Of a stretch of DNA of 64,000 nt, positions 53,170 through 62,218 are shown piece after piece. Both the position numbers and the translations under genes were made by a program. Origin of the DNA: Bosea sp. BIWAKO-01 (lineage in GTDB: Bacteria; Pseudomonadota; Alphaproteobacteria; Rhizobiales; Beijerinckiaceae); contig NZ_BCQA01000001.1 of the NCBI RefSeq assembly GCF_001748145.1, forward strand, positions 1,733,501 through 1,797,500. The letters run 5' to 3'. The notes under the pieces are model-generated. The model made no database searches and was not told where the DNA came from. It worked only from the letters and a program-made list of their open reading frames with translations. The stretch's first letter is position 1, and each line of letters opens with the position of its first letter.

Positions 53170-54414
53170 TCACCCAAGCGTCGCGTCGAGCAGGCGCACC
53201 GTTTCGCCGAGGACGCGTGCGCCATCCGCGGCCTGTTGTGGCTCGATCGACTCTTCCGGGGCGTGGCTGCGGCCATCGAGACAGGGCACGAAGATCATGC
53301 CGATCGGACCGGTGCGGGCGACGAACACGCCATCATGCCCGGCACCGCTCGGCAGGTCCCGCATCGACAGGCCGAGTGAGCCCGCGGCGGCCGCGATCGC
53401 CGAGCGCACGGCCGGCGCGCAGGCCGTCGGTGGCACATGGCTGATCGGTTCCGACCGCACGGTGAGACGCAGCGCCGCCAGTGCCGGCTTCAAATCACCC
53501 ACCAGCTCCTCGCCGAACGCCTTGACCGCCGCCTCATCGCCCGAGCGCACCTCGAGCGTCAGGATCGCCTCACCAGGCACAGCATTGGCGGCATTGGGGC
53601 TGACCTCGATGCGACCAAAGGTGGCGACCAGAGGTTGGGGATCGTTCGATCGCGCGCCGGCACGCTCGTACGCGGCCTCGATCAGCTTGGCCGCGCCGAC
53701 GAGCGCATCGGCGCGCAAGGGCATCGGCGTCGCACCCGCATGGTCGGCCCGCCCGGACACGATGATGCGCTCGCGCCGGATGCCGACGATGTCTGTAACG
53801 ACACCGATCGCCGTGCCCTCGCTTTCCAGCACGCGTCCCTGCTCGATATGGACCTCGACATAGGCCGCGACGCTGTCAACGGCGCGTCGCACCGAGGCGA
53901 GTTCGTCGGGCCGGCCGCCGACGAAACCGATACCTTCGCGCAGTGTCATGCCGTCGGGGCGCGTCATCGCCAGCATCTCGTCGGAGAGCGCACCGGCAAG
54001 CGCACGGCTGCCGATGCAGGAGAGGCCGAACTCGCTCGGCTCCTCGGCCAGGAAATCGTAGACCTCGAGCGAATGCCGCAGCCGGTCGCCACGCTCGATG
54101 AAGCTCTGCGCGACTTCCAGTCCCGCCAGCACGCCGAGAATCCCGTCATAGCGTCCGCCCGAGGGAACCGTGTCGGAATGCGAGCCGATGATGATCGGCT
54201 TCAACGAGGGATCGGCGCCGGCAAGGTGGCCAACGAGATTGCCGCCTGCGTCGATCCTCGTCTCCAGACCGGCAGCGCGGAACTCGGCCGCCAGCCAATT
54301 GCGTCCTTCTAGGAAGCGCGGCGTAAAGGAGCGCCGCGTCCAGGGGCGATCGGGGTCGGTGATCTTGGACAGCGCCTCGATACGCCGCCACAAGCGCTCT
54401 GCGTCGATCGACAT
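53170..54414 (-). CDS. M20 family N-carbamoyl-amino acid hydrolase (hydantoinase/carbamoylase type)
   Basis: This 414-residue amidohydrolase of the Zn-dependent M20 fold has the metal-binding residues in GSHSDTVPSGGRYDGILG (His, Asp), AEEPSEFG (Glu pair), EVHIEQG (His) and a final GRSHAPEE (His). The dimerisation lid domain lies at ~215-325 with GRADHAGATPMP. Family members hydrolyse N-carbamoyl-L-amino acids, allantoate or ureidoglycine. In this operon it would release ammonia and CO2 from the ring-opened hydantoin to yield the amino acid. It follows the hydantoinase-like gene by 11 bases. Confidence 0.92.
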   Translation of the reverse strand: MSIDAERLWRRIEALSKITDPDRPWTRRSFTPRFLEGRNWLAAEFRAAGLETRIDAGGNLVGHLAGADPSLKPIIIGSHSDTVPSGGRYDGILGVLAGLEVAQSFIERGDRLRHSLEVYDFLAEEPSEFGLSCIGSRALAGALSDEMLAMTRPDGMTLREGIGFVGGRPDELASVRRAVDSVAAYVEVHIEQGRVLESEGTAIGVVTDIVGIRRERIIVSGRADHAGATPMPLRADALVGAAKLIEAAYERAGARSNDPQPLVATFGRIEVSPNAANAVPGEAILTLEVRSGDEAAVKAFGEELVGDLKPALAALRLTVRSEPISHVPPTACAPAVRSAIAAAAGSLGLSMRDLPSGAGHDGVFVARTGPIGMIFVPCLDGRSHAPEESIEPQQAADGARVLGETVRLLDATLG

Positions 54415-54425
54415 CGCTCGCCGCT

Positions 54426-55775
54426 TTACGCCGCAGGCCGCAGGAAGCGGCCATCGCCCGCTTCGTTGCAGATCTTCGCGCCATCCCAGGCAAGAGCACC
54501 ACGGACATAGGTCGCCGCCACCCGCACGCGGAATTCGCGGCCTTCGAAGGAACTCCACTTCACCGCCGCGAGGCTCCTGCTCGGATCATGGATGAAGCGA
54601 CCGGGCTCGAGCACGACGATGTCGGCATCGGAGCCAGGCGCGAGACGGCCCTTGTCGGCGAGCAGGAAGGCCTTAGCCGGGCCTTCGCAAAGCTGCTTCA
54701 CCGCCATGGTCGGGGAGATGCCGCGCTCCTCGCAGCCGGTCCAGAGCGCCGGCAGCAGGGTCTCGATGCCGGGGCCGCCGGAGGTGTTCTTGAAGATATT
54801 GGGATCGCCCTTCTTCTCCAGCCCCCAGGAGACGTGGTCGGAGGAGATGAAATCGCAATGACCGGCGGCGAGGTGGCTCCAGAGCAGCTCGCTCTCCGCC
54901 TTCGGCCGGATCGGCGGGTAGTGCTTGATCTTGGCTCCGAAGCGCGGCCCGTGCTCTTCGGCGTTGAGCATGAAATACTGCACGCAGCTCTCGACCGTCG
55001 CCTTGTAGCCGGCGCGCTTGTAGAGATTGCAGATCTCGAAGCCGCGCGAGGTCGAGACATGGACGGCATGGGCGCGGGCGCCGGTCTCGGCGCCGATCTC
55101 GTAGATGCGCGCCGTGGCGAGGTTCTCGACCAATGGGGTATGGGCGCGCAGGAAGGCGTCGGAGCCAGTATCGCCGGCCTCGATCAGGCGCGCGATGTTC
55201 CGGCGCGTCATCTCCTGATCCTGGTTATGGACACCGCAGAGGAGCCCCGTCGGCTCGATCAGCTTGAACGCCTCGTAGAGCGTGTCGTCGCCGATACGCG
55301 GGAAGCGCGTCGGATTCGCCTCGAAGGTCGAGAACTTGAAGGCGCAGGCGCCGGCATCGACGAGGCCCGGAATGGCGTGCAGGCCGTTTTCGATGGTGAT
55401 CGTGGCATAGAGCGCGACATCGACATGCGCGTCGCGTTGGACGATCGCGACCTTCTCGTTGAAGAGCCTGGCGTTGGTGACCGGCTCGGGCTCGTCATAG
55501 GGCATGTCGACCATGACGGTGACGCCACCGGCGGCCGCGGCGCGCGAGCACATGCCGATGCCCTCGTGGTTGGCCTGGCTCCCGGAATGGACCTGGCCGT
55601 CGATCACGCCCGGGATGATCCACTGGCCGCGGAAATCCTGCGTCTCGCGCGCCGAAGGTGGTGTACCGGCGCCGACAGCGCCGACCTTGCCACCGGTGAC
55701 GGCGACATAACCATCCTCGATGATCTGGTCGGAGAGAACGACATTGCCGCGAAGAACGAGATCGAAATCACTCAT
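54426..55775 (-). CDS. Cyclic amidohydrolase (dihydroorotase/hydantoinase/allantoinase-like)
   Basis: This 449-residue amidohydrolase opens FDLVLRGNVVLSDQIIEDG. Metal-site elements are DGQVHSGSQAN (QxH where most members have HxH), the carboxylated-lysine segment ACAFKFSTF, CGVHNQDQ, HAVHVSTSRG and SSDHVSWG. A QVH motif occurs in some dihydroorotase subgroups, so the enzyme need not be inactive. It is the first gene of the main catabolic operon, with promoter DNA in the 150 bases upstream. It is paralogous to the dihydropyrimidinase at 62219. Confidence 0.9.
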   Translation of the reverse strand: MSDFDLVLRGNVVLSDQIIEDGYVAVTGGKVGAVGAGTPPSARETQDFRGQWIIPGVIDGQVHSGSQANHEGIGMCSRAAAAGGVTVMVDMPYDEPEPVTNARLFNEKVAIVQRDAHVDVALYATITIENGLHAIPGLVDAGACAFKFSTFEANPTRFPRIGDDTLYEAFKLIEPTGLLCGVHNQDQEMTRRNIARLIEAGDTGSDAFLRAHTPLVENLATARIYEIGAETGARAHAVHVSTSRGFEICNLYKRAGYKATVESCVQYFMLNAEEHGPRFGAKIKHYPPIRPKAESELLWSHLAAGHCDFISSDHVSWGLEKKGDPNIFKNTSGGPGIETLLPALWTGCEERGISPTMAVKQLCEGPAKAFLLADKGRLAPGSDADIVVLEPGRFIHDPSRSLAAVKWSSFEGREFRVRVAATYVRGALAWDGAKICNEAGDGRFLRPAA

Positions 55776-55925
55776 GGTCAGATGCCCGGTTGATGCTGTC
55801 GGGCCCGCAGGCCACGCGTGTCACGATAGCTGCTCGGCCTCAGAGCCAAACATACCAATTTCGTCGTCGCCCATAATCGGTCGTTATTGCGACGGCGGAA
55901 GCAGTGCATGTGCGGTTCGTGCTGT
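55776..55925. promoter_or_regulatory. Probable promoter region of the catabolic operon
   Basis: These 150 bases separate the DUF917 stop from the operon's first gene, both on the minus strand. The segment contains the GC-poor stretch CATACCAATTTCG and CCATAATCGGTCGTTATTG. No boxes can be assigned. Confidence 0.4.
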
Positions 55926-57014
55926 TCATCCAAGCGCATAGTCCGTGAAATCCATCCCGAGCGCCTTCTCGACGATCGGGTAGACACTCGGATCGGTCAC
56001 GCTGGAGCTCAGCGGGATACGATCCTTGGCGATGCGCAGGATCGAGAGCTCCATGCCCTCGGTGACATGGCCGACGCTGACGGGCCGGCCATCCGGACCG
56101 AGCGTGGTGATGACATCGGGATAGCTCGCAAGGCGCGCGCCATCGAGATCGGTCACCGCCATGTATTCGTTCATGACATGGAGAATGCGCGCTGCGGTGC
56201 CGGAGCCGACCTGGATAGTCCCGATATCAAAGGCCTCGCTGGTGTACTGCACCGCCTTGCGGACGACGGTCCCGCGCCCGATGATCGATCCGCCGGCCTG
56301 ATCGCAGATTGCATCGATGATCGCGGAACCACCCTTGGGCGTCGCAGCCAGGATCCGCTCCCCGAGCGCCAGCGCCATGGAGATACCGCCGAGCGCCGCG
56401 TGCTTGCGCACATAAGCCGCCGGAACCGGATTCCGGCAGGACGCGATGAACCCCCCCGACATGTCCGAGGCCGTGCGCAGAATCGGCGAGACCTTCGCAG
56501 TCGCGCCGCGCGTCACAAGCTCGATATAGGAATTCTTGGCGCGATTGCCGCCGACGGCCGTCTGGATCGTCGCCTCGGGGCTGTTGGCAAGGCCGATCGA
56601 CCCCATGTCGCCGGTGGGATGGGCGCGGATATCACCCACGGCGTCGATCACCTTCACGCCGAGGAGAGCACTCGGAAGCCAGGCATTGAGCGTGCTCGAC
56701 ATGCCGTTCTGCCCGATGATCAGGCCATAGACAGGCTTGCCCAGCGCGTCCTGCAGCAGTTGCACGGCCCGGACATAGTCCACGCCCTGCATCTCCCAGT
56801 CCGTCGTGCCGGCAGGAGCGCCGATGGCAGCTGCCGTCGCGATGATAGCGTCGTCCGGCGCCTCTTCGATCGAAACCAGTTCCGGCCGGCCGGCCATCAC
56901 CGCGGCAGTCCCCAGCATGCGCCCGTGCTCGGACCAGCCACCGCCGCCAGCGGCAAAGATCGAGCCGCCAGCAATAGCCGCCTCGACATCCCCAATCGTC
57001 AGAAAACGTCCCAT
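55926..57014 (-). CDS. DUF917 / S-methyl thiohydantoin desulfurase family protein
   Basis: This 362-residue protein has the characteristic N-terminal glycine cluster GSIFAAGGGGWSEHG, then ATAAAIGAPAGTTDWEMQG and LIIGQNGMSSTLNAWL; the C-terminal domain runs from ~270 with TDLDGARLASYPDVITTLG. The family (Pfam S-Me-THD N and C domains) acts on thiohydantoin or hydantoin rings, and its genes co-occur with hydantoinases. Size and glycine motif fit a full-length enzyme. It is on the same strand as the operon but has its own spacing of 150 bases. Confidence 0.9.
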   Translation of the reverse strand: MGRFLTIGDVEAAIAGGSIFAAGGGGWSEHGRMLGTAAVMAGRPELVSIEEAPDDAIIATAAAIGAPAGTTDWEMQGVDYVRAVQLLQDALGKPVYGLIIGQNGMSSTLNAWLPSALLGVKVIDAVGDIRAHPTGDMGSIGLANSPEATIQTAVGGNRAKNSYIELVTRGATAKVSPILRTASDMSGGFIASCRNPVPAAYVRKHAALGGISMALALGERILAATPKGGSAIIDAICDQAGGSIIGRGTVVRKAVQYTSEAFDIGTIQVGSGTAARILHVMNEYMAVTDLDGARLASYPDVITTLGPDGRPVSVGHVTEGMELSILRIAKDRIPLSSSVTDPSVYPIVEKALGMDFTDYALG

Positions 57015-57134
57015 CGGTCAGCCTCGAATCAACCTGGCATGCCGGCATCCCGCCGCGCCCGGACGAGCTTAGATGGCGGCACGTCCAAGCAAACATGCTA
57101 ATTCGGCTGGGGGTCATAACTGAATGTTATTCGC
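57015..57134. promoter_or_regulatory. Divergent control region between DUF917 gene and decayed LysR
   Basis: This is the natural site of LysR binding: it sits upstream of the DUF917 gene (minus) and the regulator remnant (plus). AACATGCTAATTCGG and TAACTGAATGTTATTCGC stand out as AT-richer; TAACTGAATGTTA is an interrupted palindrome (TAAC/GTTA with CTGAAT). Confidence 0.4.
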
Positions 57135-57903
57135 ATGCGACTGAACCCTGCGGCAGCTGGACGTTTTCCGCACGATCATGATCAGCGGATCGATCAGCGG
57201 CGCAGCGCGCCTGCTCTCGGTCTCGCAGCCAGCCATCAGCCGGCTCCTGGCCTATACGCAGGACCGGCTGGAGTTGCGCCTGTTCGAGCGTGTGCACGGT
57301 GGGACCCAGCCGACGCCGGAAGCCCAGCGCCTCTTCACCGAGGTCGACCAGGTCCTTCAGGGCGTGCTGCGCGTCAACGAACTCACCGAGGAACTGCGCG
57401 AGCACTTTGCCGATCTGCGTGTCGAATTCGAGATCCTGACGCAGCTCGACGTGATCGCCAAGATCACCAGCGCGCGGGCCGATCTCGGCGTTTCCGTGCT
57501 GCCGGTGGATGCGCCGGCCATCCAGTCGGAGGTGGTCACCGAGGGGCACCTGATGGCGCATGCCGCGTGACCACCCGCTGACCCGATTGCGCGTCGTCCG
57601 GCCAGCCGATATCGCGCCCGATCCGCTGATCGGCTCCGGGCCGCAAACGCGCTATGGAGACATTGTCCAAAGGGCGCTGGCTTCCGGCCCCGAGCCCATT
57701 CGCGTCAGCACCGTCGTTCGTTTCACGCCCGTCGCCTGCGCGATGGTCAGAGCCGGGGCCGGGGTTGCCGTCGTCGACGAATTCGTCCTGACGGCCGGAC
57801 CTGACCCGAGCTAGTTTCGCGTGTGCGGCACACGCTAACCGTTCGCTACGAACCCTTGTCACGCACGGCACGTGCCTTCGTCGGCATCCTGCGCGATCTT
57901 ATG
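57135..57903 (+). pseudogene. Decayed LysR-type transcriptional regulator
   Basis: The piece with LRQLDVFRTIMISGSISGAARLLSVSQPAISRLL is a clear LysR HTH, but it is out of frame with ATG 57135 unless one C is removed from CCC at 57146-57148; the HTH frame itself has a TGA just upstream. The effector domain is missing ~25-30 residues between LREH and FADLRVEFEI. The frame then stops at 57567, while the match continues in another frame from MPRDHPLTRL (57560) to VVDEFVLTAG. A last fragment YEPLSRTARAFVGILRDLM returns in the first frame. At least three frame breaks and an internal deletion make a functional regulator unlikely. Confidence 0.85.
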
Positions 57904-57927
57904 CCGCCTCCGCCTGGCGGAGACGGC
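57903..57927. terminator. Hairpin at the end of the LysR remnant
   Basis: GCCG and CTCCG (57903-57906, 57908-57912) pair with CGGAG and CGGC (57918-57922, 57924-57927) around CCTGG. It is a possible terminator of the former LysR gene. Confidence 0.45.
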
Positions 57928-58096
57928 CAGGGGGCCGATGCCGAAGACTTAACACAAGGTTATGGCAACCCGACAACAAGTGATTGGTAAGGCATGAATT
58001 TGCACTGTTAGAGTTTTGCCTCTGGGTGGCCGGATCGTTGCAAGCGACAGGCGCGGCGATCGCAGCCCCCCGGCGACAGCATCTAACGGGAGCAGG

Positions 58097-58975
58097 ATGA
58101 TGAGGTTTTTGTCGGTCAAAGCGGCGCGCACGGCCGTTCAGGGATTCGCCGTGGCGGCGCTCCTTGTCACCCCTGTGCTGGCCCAGGACGCCGATCATCC
58201 AGCCAATGAGAAGCTGAAGGTGGCTTGCGACCTCGGCTTTGCTCCGTTCTGCTTCAAGACAGCAGCCGGCGAGACCACCGGCTTCACCTACGACATGTCG
58301 CTGGCGCTGGCGCAGAAGCTGGGTCGCCCGGGTGTCGATGTCACGGACTCGAACTTCTCGGCGATCTTCGCCGGCCTCTTCTCCAAGCGCTATGAGATGA
58401 TTCCGGCGCCGACCAACATCACGCCGGAGCGCGCCCAGCAGATGCTGTTCAGCGAGCCCTATATGCCGACCGGCCTCGGCTTCCTCGTCAAGAAGGGCGG
58501 CAAGATCGCCAATCTCGAGGACCTGAAGGGCAAGGCGCTGACCGTGAACAATGGCAGCATTTCCGACAAGTGGCTGACCGATAACGAAGCCAAGTACGGC
58601 TATACGATCCAGCGCTACAACAAGAATGCCGACGCGGTGCAGGCCGTGATGATCGGCCGCGCCTTCGCCAACGTCGCCGATGCGCCGGTCTCGCGCTATG
58701 TCTCGACCCAGACGCCTGCTGCCGAGGTCGCGTTCGTGCTCGACAGCGGTCGCAATTTCGGCATCGCCTTCCGCAAGGAGGACGCCGCGTTTCGCGCCAA
58801 GGTCGAGGAAGCCCTCGAATGCATCAAGACGGACGGCACACTCGCCAAGATCCATGAGAAATGGTTCGGGGTGAAGCCTGACGCTTCGTCCTCCTCGGCG
58901 AAGATCTATCCGGGCGTCGGTGCTCCGGACTTCGAGGGCTACGACGCGACCGAACACAAGGCCGTCTGTAAGTGA
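58097..58975 (+). CDS. Amino-acid-type ABC transporter substrate-binding protein
   Basis: This 292-residue protein has a Sec signal peptide ending VLAQDADH. The mature SBP_bac_3 (group 3) fold shows [47 protein letters not shown] and [27 protein letters not shown] 58097 has GGGAG upstream. The family binds polar amino acids and related compounds. It begins a four-gene importer operon directly beside the hydantoin operon, suggesting the ring compound or its amino acid product as ligand. Confidence 0.92.
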   Translation: MMRFLSVKAARTAVQGFAVAALLVTPVLAQDADHPANEKLKVACDLGFAPFCFKTAAGETTGFTYDMSLALAQKLGRPGVDVTDSNFSAIFAGLFSKRYEMIPAPTNITPERAQQMLFSEPYMPTGLGFLVKKGGKIANLEDLKGKALTVNNGSISDKWLTDNEAKYGYTIQRYNKNADAVQAVMIGRAFANVADAPVSRYVSTQTPAAEVAFVLDSGRNFGIAFRKEDAAFRAKVEEALECIKTDGTLAKIHEKWFGVKPDASSSSAKIYPGVGAPDFEGYDATEHKAVCK

Positions 58976-59739
58976 CGTCAGCGACCGCAATCACGCCTGC
59001 ATCCGCAGACCCGATCGTCGCCATCGACGGTCTGCGGAAGAGCTTCGGCAATGTCGAGGTCCTGCGCGGCGTCGATCTCAGGGTCGGCAAGGGCGAGGCC
59101 GTCGTGATCGTCGGCTCGTCCGGCTCGGGCAAGAGCACCTGCCTGCGCTGCATCAACCGGCTCGAAGAGCCGACGGCGGGGACTATCCGCGTCGGCGGTG
59201 AGGAAGTGACCGGCGCCAAGGTCGATCTCAACCTGCTGCGCCGGCGTATCGGCATGGTGTTCCAGGGCATCAATCTCTACCCGCACAAGACCGCCCTGGG
59301 AAACGTGACCCTGGCGCTGCGCAAGGTGGCCGGCCTCGGAAAGGCCGAGGCCGAGCAGAAGGCGCGCCATCATCTCGAACTGGTCGGGCTCGCGCACAAG
59401 GCCGACTCCTATCCGGCACAGTTATCCGGCGGCCAGCAGCAGCGCGTCGGCATTGCGCGCGCCATGGCGCTGGAGCCGCAGGTGATGCTCTTCGACGAGC
59501 CGACCTCGGCGCTGGACCCTGAGCTCGTAGGCGAGGTCCTGAACGTCATGGTCCGCACCAAGGAGATGGGCATGACCATGATCGTCGTGACGCATGAGAT
59601 GCATTTCGCGCGCGATGTAGCCGACCGCGTCGTGTTCATGGATCATGGCGCCGTGCTGGCGGAAGGCTCCCCGGAAGACATTCTGGTCTCGCCGCAACAT
59701 CAGCGCATCCGCGACTTCGTCACGCGCTCCAGGGCCTGA
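58972..59739 (+). CDS. Amino-acid-type ABC transporter ATP-binding protein
   Basis: This 255-residue ATPase of the GlnQ/HisP class has Walker [11 protein letters not shown]-loop [16 protein letters not shown], signature LSGGQQQR, Walker [13 protein letters not shown] and switch [15 protein letters not shown]. It starts at GTG 58972, overlapping the binding-protein stop by four bases. It drives the two permeases that follow. Confidence 0.94.
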   Translation: MTSATAITPASADPIVAIDGLRKSFGNVEVLRGVDLRVGKGEAVVIVGSSGSGKSTCLRCINRLEEPTAGTIRVGGEEVTGAKVDLNLLRRRIGMVFQGINLYPHKTALGNVTLALRKVAGLGKAEAEQKARHHLELVGLAHKADSYPAQLSGGQQQRVGIARAMALEPQVMLFDEPTSALDPELVGEVLNVMVRTKEMGMTMIVVTHEMHFARDVADRVVFMDHGAVLAEGSPEDILVSPQHQRIRDFVTRSRA

Positions 59740-59747
59740 CAACCGTC

Positions 59748-60422
59748 ATGGACCAGATCGTCCGCTATTTCTTCGACTTCTCGCTGATGTCCGCCTATTG
59801 GCCGGATATCCTGCGCGGCTTCCTCATCACCATCGAAATGTCGATCCTGACGGTGCTGATCGGCGTACCGCTCGGCCTCGCCATCGCGATCCTGCGGCTT
59901 TACGGCTTCAGGCCGCTGAACGCGCCGATCATCCTCTATATCGATTTCTTCCGCTCGATCCCGCAGCTCGTTCTGATCATGCTGGCCTATTTCGCGCTGC
60001 CCTCTTTCGGCCTGATGCTGAGTCCGTTCACCGCCACCGTCCTGGCGCTGGCAATCGTGCTCTCGGCCTTCTCCGAAGAGATCTTCTGGGCCGGCATCAA
60101 TGCAGTCGCCAAGGGCCAATGGGAAGCCGGGCGCTCAACCGGCCTCGGCTTCAACCAGACGCTGGTCCATATCATCCTGCCGCAGGTCGTGCGCATCTCG
60201 ATCCCGCCCCTGACCAACCGCGCGATCGGCATCAGCAAGGGCACGACGCTCGGCTCGGTCGTCGCAGTCCCCGAACTGCTCAATGTGACATCGAGCATTC
60301 AGTCGAACGTCGCCAATCCGACAGCCCTCACCGTCGGTGCGCTGCTGTTCCTCGCCCTGTTCCTGCCATTCGTGCGCTTCACGCGCTGGCTCGAACGCGC
60401 TTACGCTCATCCGAGGTCGTGA
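59748..60422 (+). CDS. Amino-acid-type ABC transporter permease 1
   Basis: This 224-residue protein has five or six helices (FLITIEMSILTVLIGVPLGLAIAI) and the HisQM-type permease block AEG-like QWEAGRSTGLGFNQTLVHIILPQVVRISIPPL, which binds the ATPase. It starts eight bases after the ATPase stop and ends overlapping permease 2 by one base. It forms a heterodimer with the next gene product. Confidence 0.93.
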   Translation: MDQIVRYFFDFSLMSAYWPDILRGFLITIEMSILTVLIGVPLGLAIAILRLYGFRPLNAPIILYIDFFRSIPQLVLIMLAYFALPSFGLMLSPFTATVLALAIVLSAFSEEIFWAGINAVAKGQWEAGRSTGLGFNQTLVHIILPQVVRISIPPLTNRAIGISKGTTLGSVVAVPELLNVTSSIQSNVANPTALTVGALLFLALFLPFVRFTRWLERAYAHPRS

Positions 60423-61096
60423 TGGACGAACTCGTCACGACATTCCTCAATATCGACGTCCTCCGGGAAGTCTGGCCACTGCTCCTGCAGGGCTTCTGGA
60501 TGACGCTGGCGCTCGCGGCAGTCGCCGTGCCGCTATCGGTCGCCTGCGGGGTCGCCATCGCGATGGCGCAGGATTCGCCCAACAGGCTGCTGCGGATGCT
60601 GCTGGTCGCCTATGTCGACGTCATGCGGGCGATCCCGCCGCTGGTGCTGCTGATCTTCATTTTCTTCGGCCTGCCCTTCCTCGGGCTGAAGCTCAACGAG
60701 TTCACCGCCGCCGTGCTCGCACTGACCCTCAACGGGTCCAGCTATTTCGCCGAGATCTTTCGTGCCGGCATCGAGTCCGTGCCGAAGGGTCAGCGCGAAG
60801 CGGCGCGCTCCACCGGGCTGACCTGGCGCCAGAGCATGACCTATGTCGTGGTGCCGCAAGGCGCGCGCAATGTCCTGCCCGACCTGATCAGCAACACGGT
60901 CGAGCTGGTCAAACAGACCTCGATCGCCTCGGCCGTCGCCCTGCAGGAACTGCTGCGCTCCGCTCAGCTCGCGCAGGGTCTTCTCTACAACCCGACGCCT
61001 CTGGTTGCGGTCGCGATCGTCTATTTTCTGATGTTCTGGCCGTTCGTCCGGATGGTGTCGCGCCTGCAGCACAGGGCCGTCGCGCAGGCCGGATGA
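60422..61096 (+). CDS. Amino-acid-type ABC transporter permease 2
   Basis: This 224-residue protein is related to permease 1, with ALAAVAVPLSVACGVAIAMAQ, a DVMRAIPPLVLLIFIFFGLPFLG motif and the QREAARSTGLTWRQSMTYVVVPQGARNVLPDL coupling loop. The start ATG shares its A with the previous TGA. It completes the importer; its 3' flank contains a palindromic repeat cluster from 61140. Confidence 0.93.
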   Translation: MDELVTTFLNIDVLREVWPLLLQGFWMTLALAAVAVPLSVACGVAIAMAQDSPNRLLRMLLVAYVDVMRAIPPLVLLIFIFFGLPFLGLKLNEFTAAVLALTLNGSSYFAEIFRAGIESVPKGQREAARSTGLTWRQSMTYVVVPQGARNVLPDLISNTVELVKQTSIASAVALQELLRSAQLAQGLLYNPTPLVAVAIVYFLMFWPFVRMVSRLQHRAVAQAG

Positions 61097-61139
61097 TCGC
61101 CGCCCCCAATCTGGACCACCGGCCAGGTCATCTGCCTTT

Positions 61140-61184
61140 GCATCGACTCTCCCGAAAACCGCATTCCGCTTTTCGGGCCGATGC
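61140..61184. repeat. Palindromic intergenic repeat, copy B
   Basis: This is a 45-base hairpin with outer arms GCATCG/CGATGC (61140-61145, 61179-61184) and inner arms CCCGAAAA/TTTTCGGG (61151-61158, 61170-61177). It closely matches copy A at 40227-40272. It starts 43 bases after the importer operon and could act as its terminator. Confidence 0.78.
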
Positions 61185-61188
61185 CTTA

Positions 61189-61236
61189 GATCACGCTGCG
61201 CTTGGACGAAATCGTCCAAACGCGGGAAACGTGATC
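61189..61236. repeat. Nested palindrome within the repeat cluster
   Basis: GATCACG (61189-61195) pairs with CGTGATC (61230-61236). Inside them TTGGACGA (61202-61209) pairs with TCGTCCAA (61212-61219) around a two-base loop. It adjoins copy B and the next palindrome, forming a three-unit mosaic. Confidence 0.65.
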
Positions 61237-61249
61237 GACTCTAATAACT

Positions 61250-61301
61250 TAGAGCATGCTTAGTGCGAAGAGCCGTTGCCACTTTTTCGCAGCATGCTCT
61301 A
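61250..61301. repeat. TAGAGCATGCT palindrome overlapping a gene end
   Basis: TAGAGCATGCT (61250-61260) and AGCATGCTCTA (61291-61301) are perfect 11-base inverted arms, with a second inner pair TGCGAA/TTCGCA (61264-61269, 61286-61291). The right arm contains the stop codon of the minus-strand beta-propeller gene at 61299-61301. Similar AGAGCATG palindromes are common intergenic elements in rhizobial relatives, known from general experience. Confidence 0.65.
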
Positions 61302-62147
61302 GACCGGAAACAGCCGTGTCAGGCGGTTGGGGCTGGTCTCCGCAAGGAGGATGTCGCCGTTCGGCGCGAGCCACATGCCATGCGCACCGTTCAGCACCGG
61401 ACGACAGCGGCCGAGCAGGCTTCCATCAGGCGCCAACAGGCTGAGCGTGGGAATCGAGTCGCAGATATGGATGCGATCGGCCGCATCGGCGACGACATCC
61501 TGCGGCCGCAGAAACCCGTCCCAGATTGCGAGCAGATCGCCGGTGGCCGTGAAGGCCTGCACGCGGCTGTTCTCGCGATCGGCGACGATCACGCGGCCAT
61601 CGCTGAGAACGCAGATGCCATGTGGCGTCAGGAATGCGCCCGGCGCCGTGCCGACGGAGCCCCAGCTCGACACATGCCGCCCAGCGCGGTCGAAACGATG
61701 CACGAGCGCGTGGCCATAGCCATCGGCCACATAGAATCCTCCGTCGGGGGCAAAGGCGATATCGCTGGGATGATTGAACGGCGCGCCGGGCTGATGCGTC
61801 TCGCCGATCTGGCTCCGCACCGCGCCATCCCGGTCGCAGAACAGGATGCGGTGAGCATCACGATCGACAATGGCGATCACACCATTGGGGCCTGCCGCAA
61901 TCTTGTGCGCATCGACGCAGAGACCTTCGCCCCAGCTCGCGATCCGGCATCCGTCACCGGTGAGAACCACGACGCAGGGGCCCGGAGCATCGACCGCGAC
62001 GTCAGAGCGCAGCAGCACATAGGCGCGACCGTCCGCATCGATCGTGACGTCGGTGATCTTTCCCGGCGTTTGGGACAGATCCCCCCAAGGTCGCTCGACG
62101 CCAAAGCTCCGCTCGCCCAACCGGACGCGCAATTCCGTCTTCATCAT
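61299..62147 (-). CDS. NHL-repeat / SMP-30-like beta-propeller protein
   Basis: This 282-residue protein is made of about six repeats of the NHL type, such as HPSDIAFAPDGGFYVADGYG, TPHGICVLSDGRVIVADREN and RPQDVVADAADRIHICDS, which build a six-bladed propeller. It has no signal peptide. Such proteins are found as lactonases, peptidylglycine monooxygenase-like or scaffold proteins. It is divergent from the dihydropyrimidinase with 71 bases between and may take part in the same pathway, possibly on a lactone or ring substrate (inference). Confidence 0.85.
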   Translation of the reverse strand: MMKTELRVRLGERSFGVERPWGDLSQTPGKITDVTIDADGRAYVLLRSDVAVDAPGPCVVVLTGDGCRIASWGEGLCVDAHKIAAGPNGVIAIVDRDAHRILFCDRDGAVRSQIGETHQPGAPFNHPSDIAFAPDGGFYVADGYGHALVHRFDRAGRHVSSWGSVGTAPGAFLTPHGICVLSDGRVIVADRENSRVQAFTATGDLLAIWDGFLRPQDVVADAADRIHICDSIPTLSLLAPDGSLLGRCRPVLNGAHGMWLAPNGDILLAETSPNRLTRLFPV

Positions 62148-62218
62148 CCCCTCGAGACTGCGGCGCAGCCGCGCCGGCTTGTGAATGGCGAGCCAGCCGC
62201 CAGAACCGGAGAACTGCA

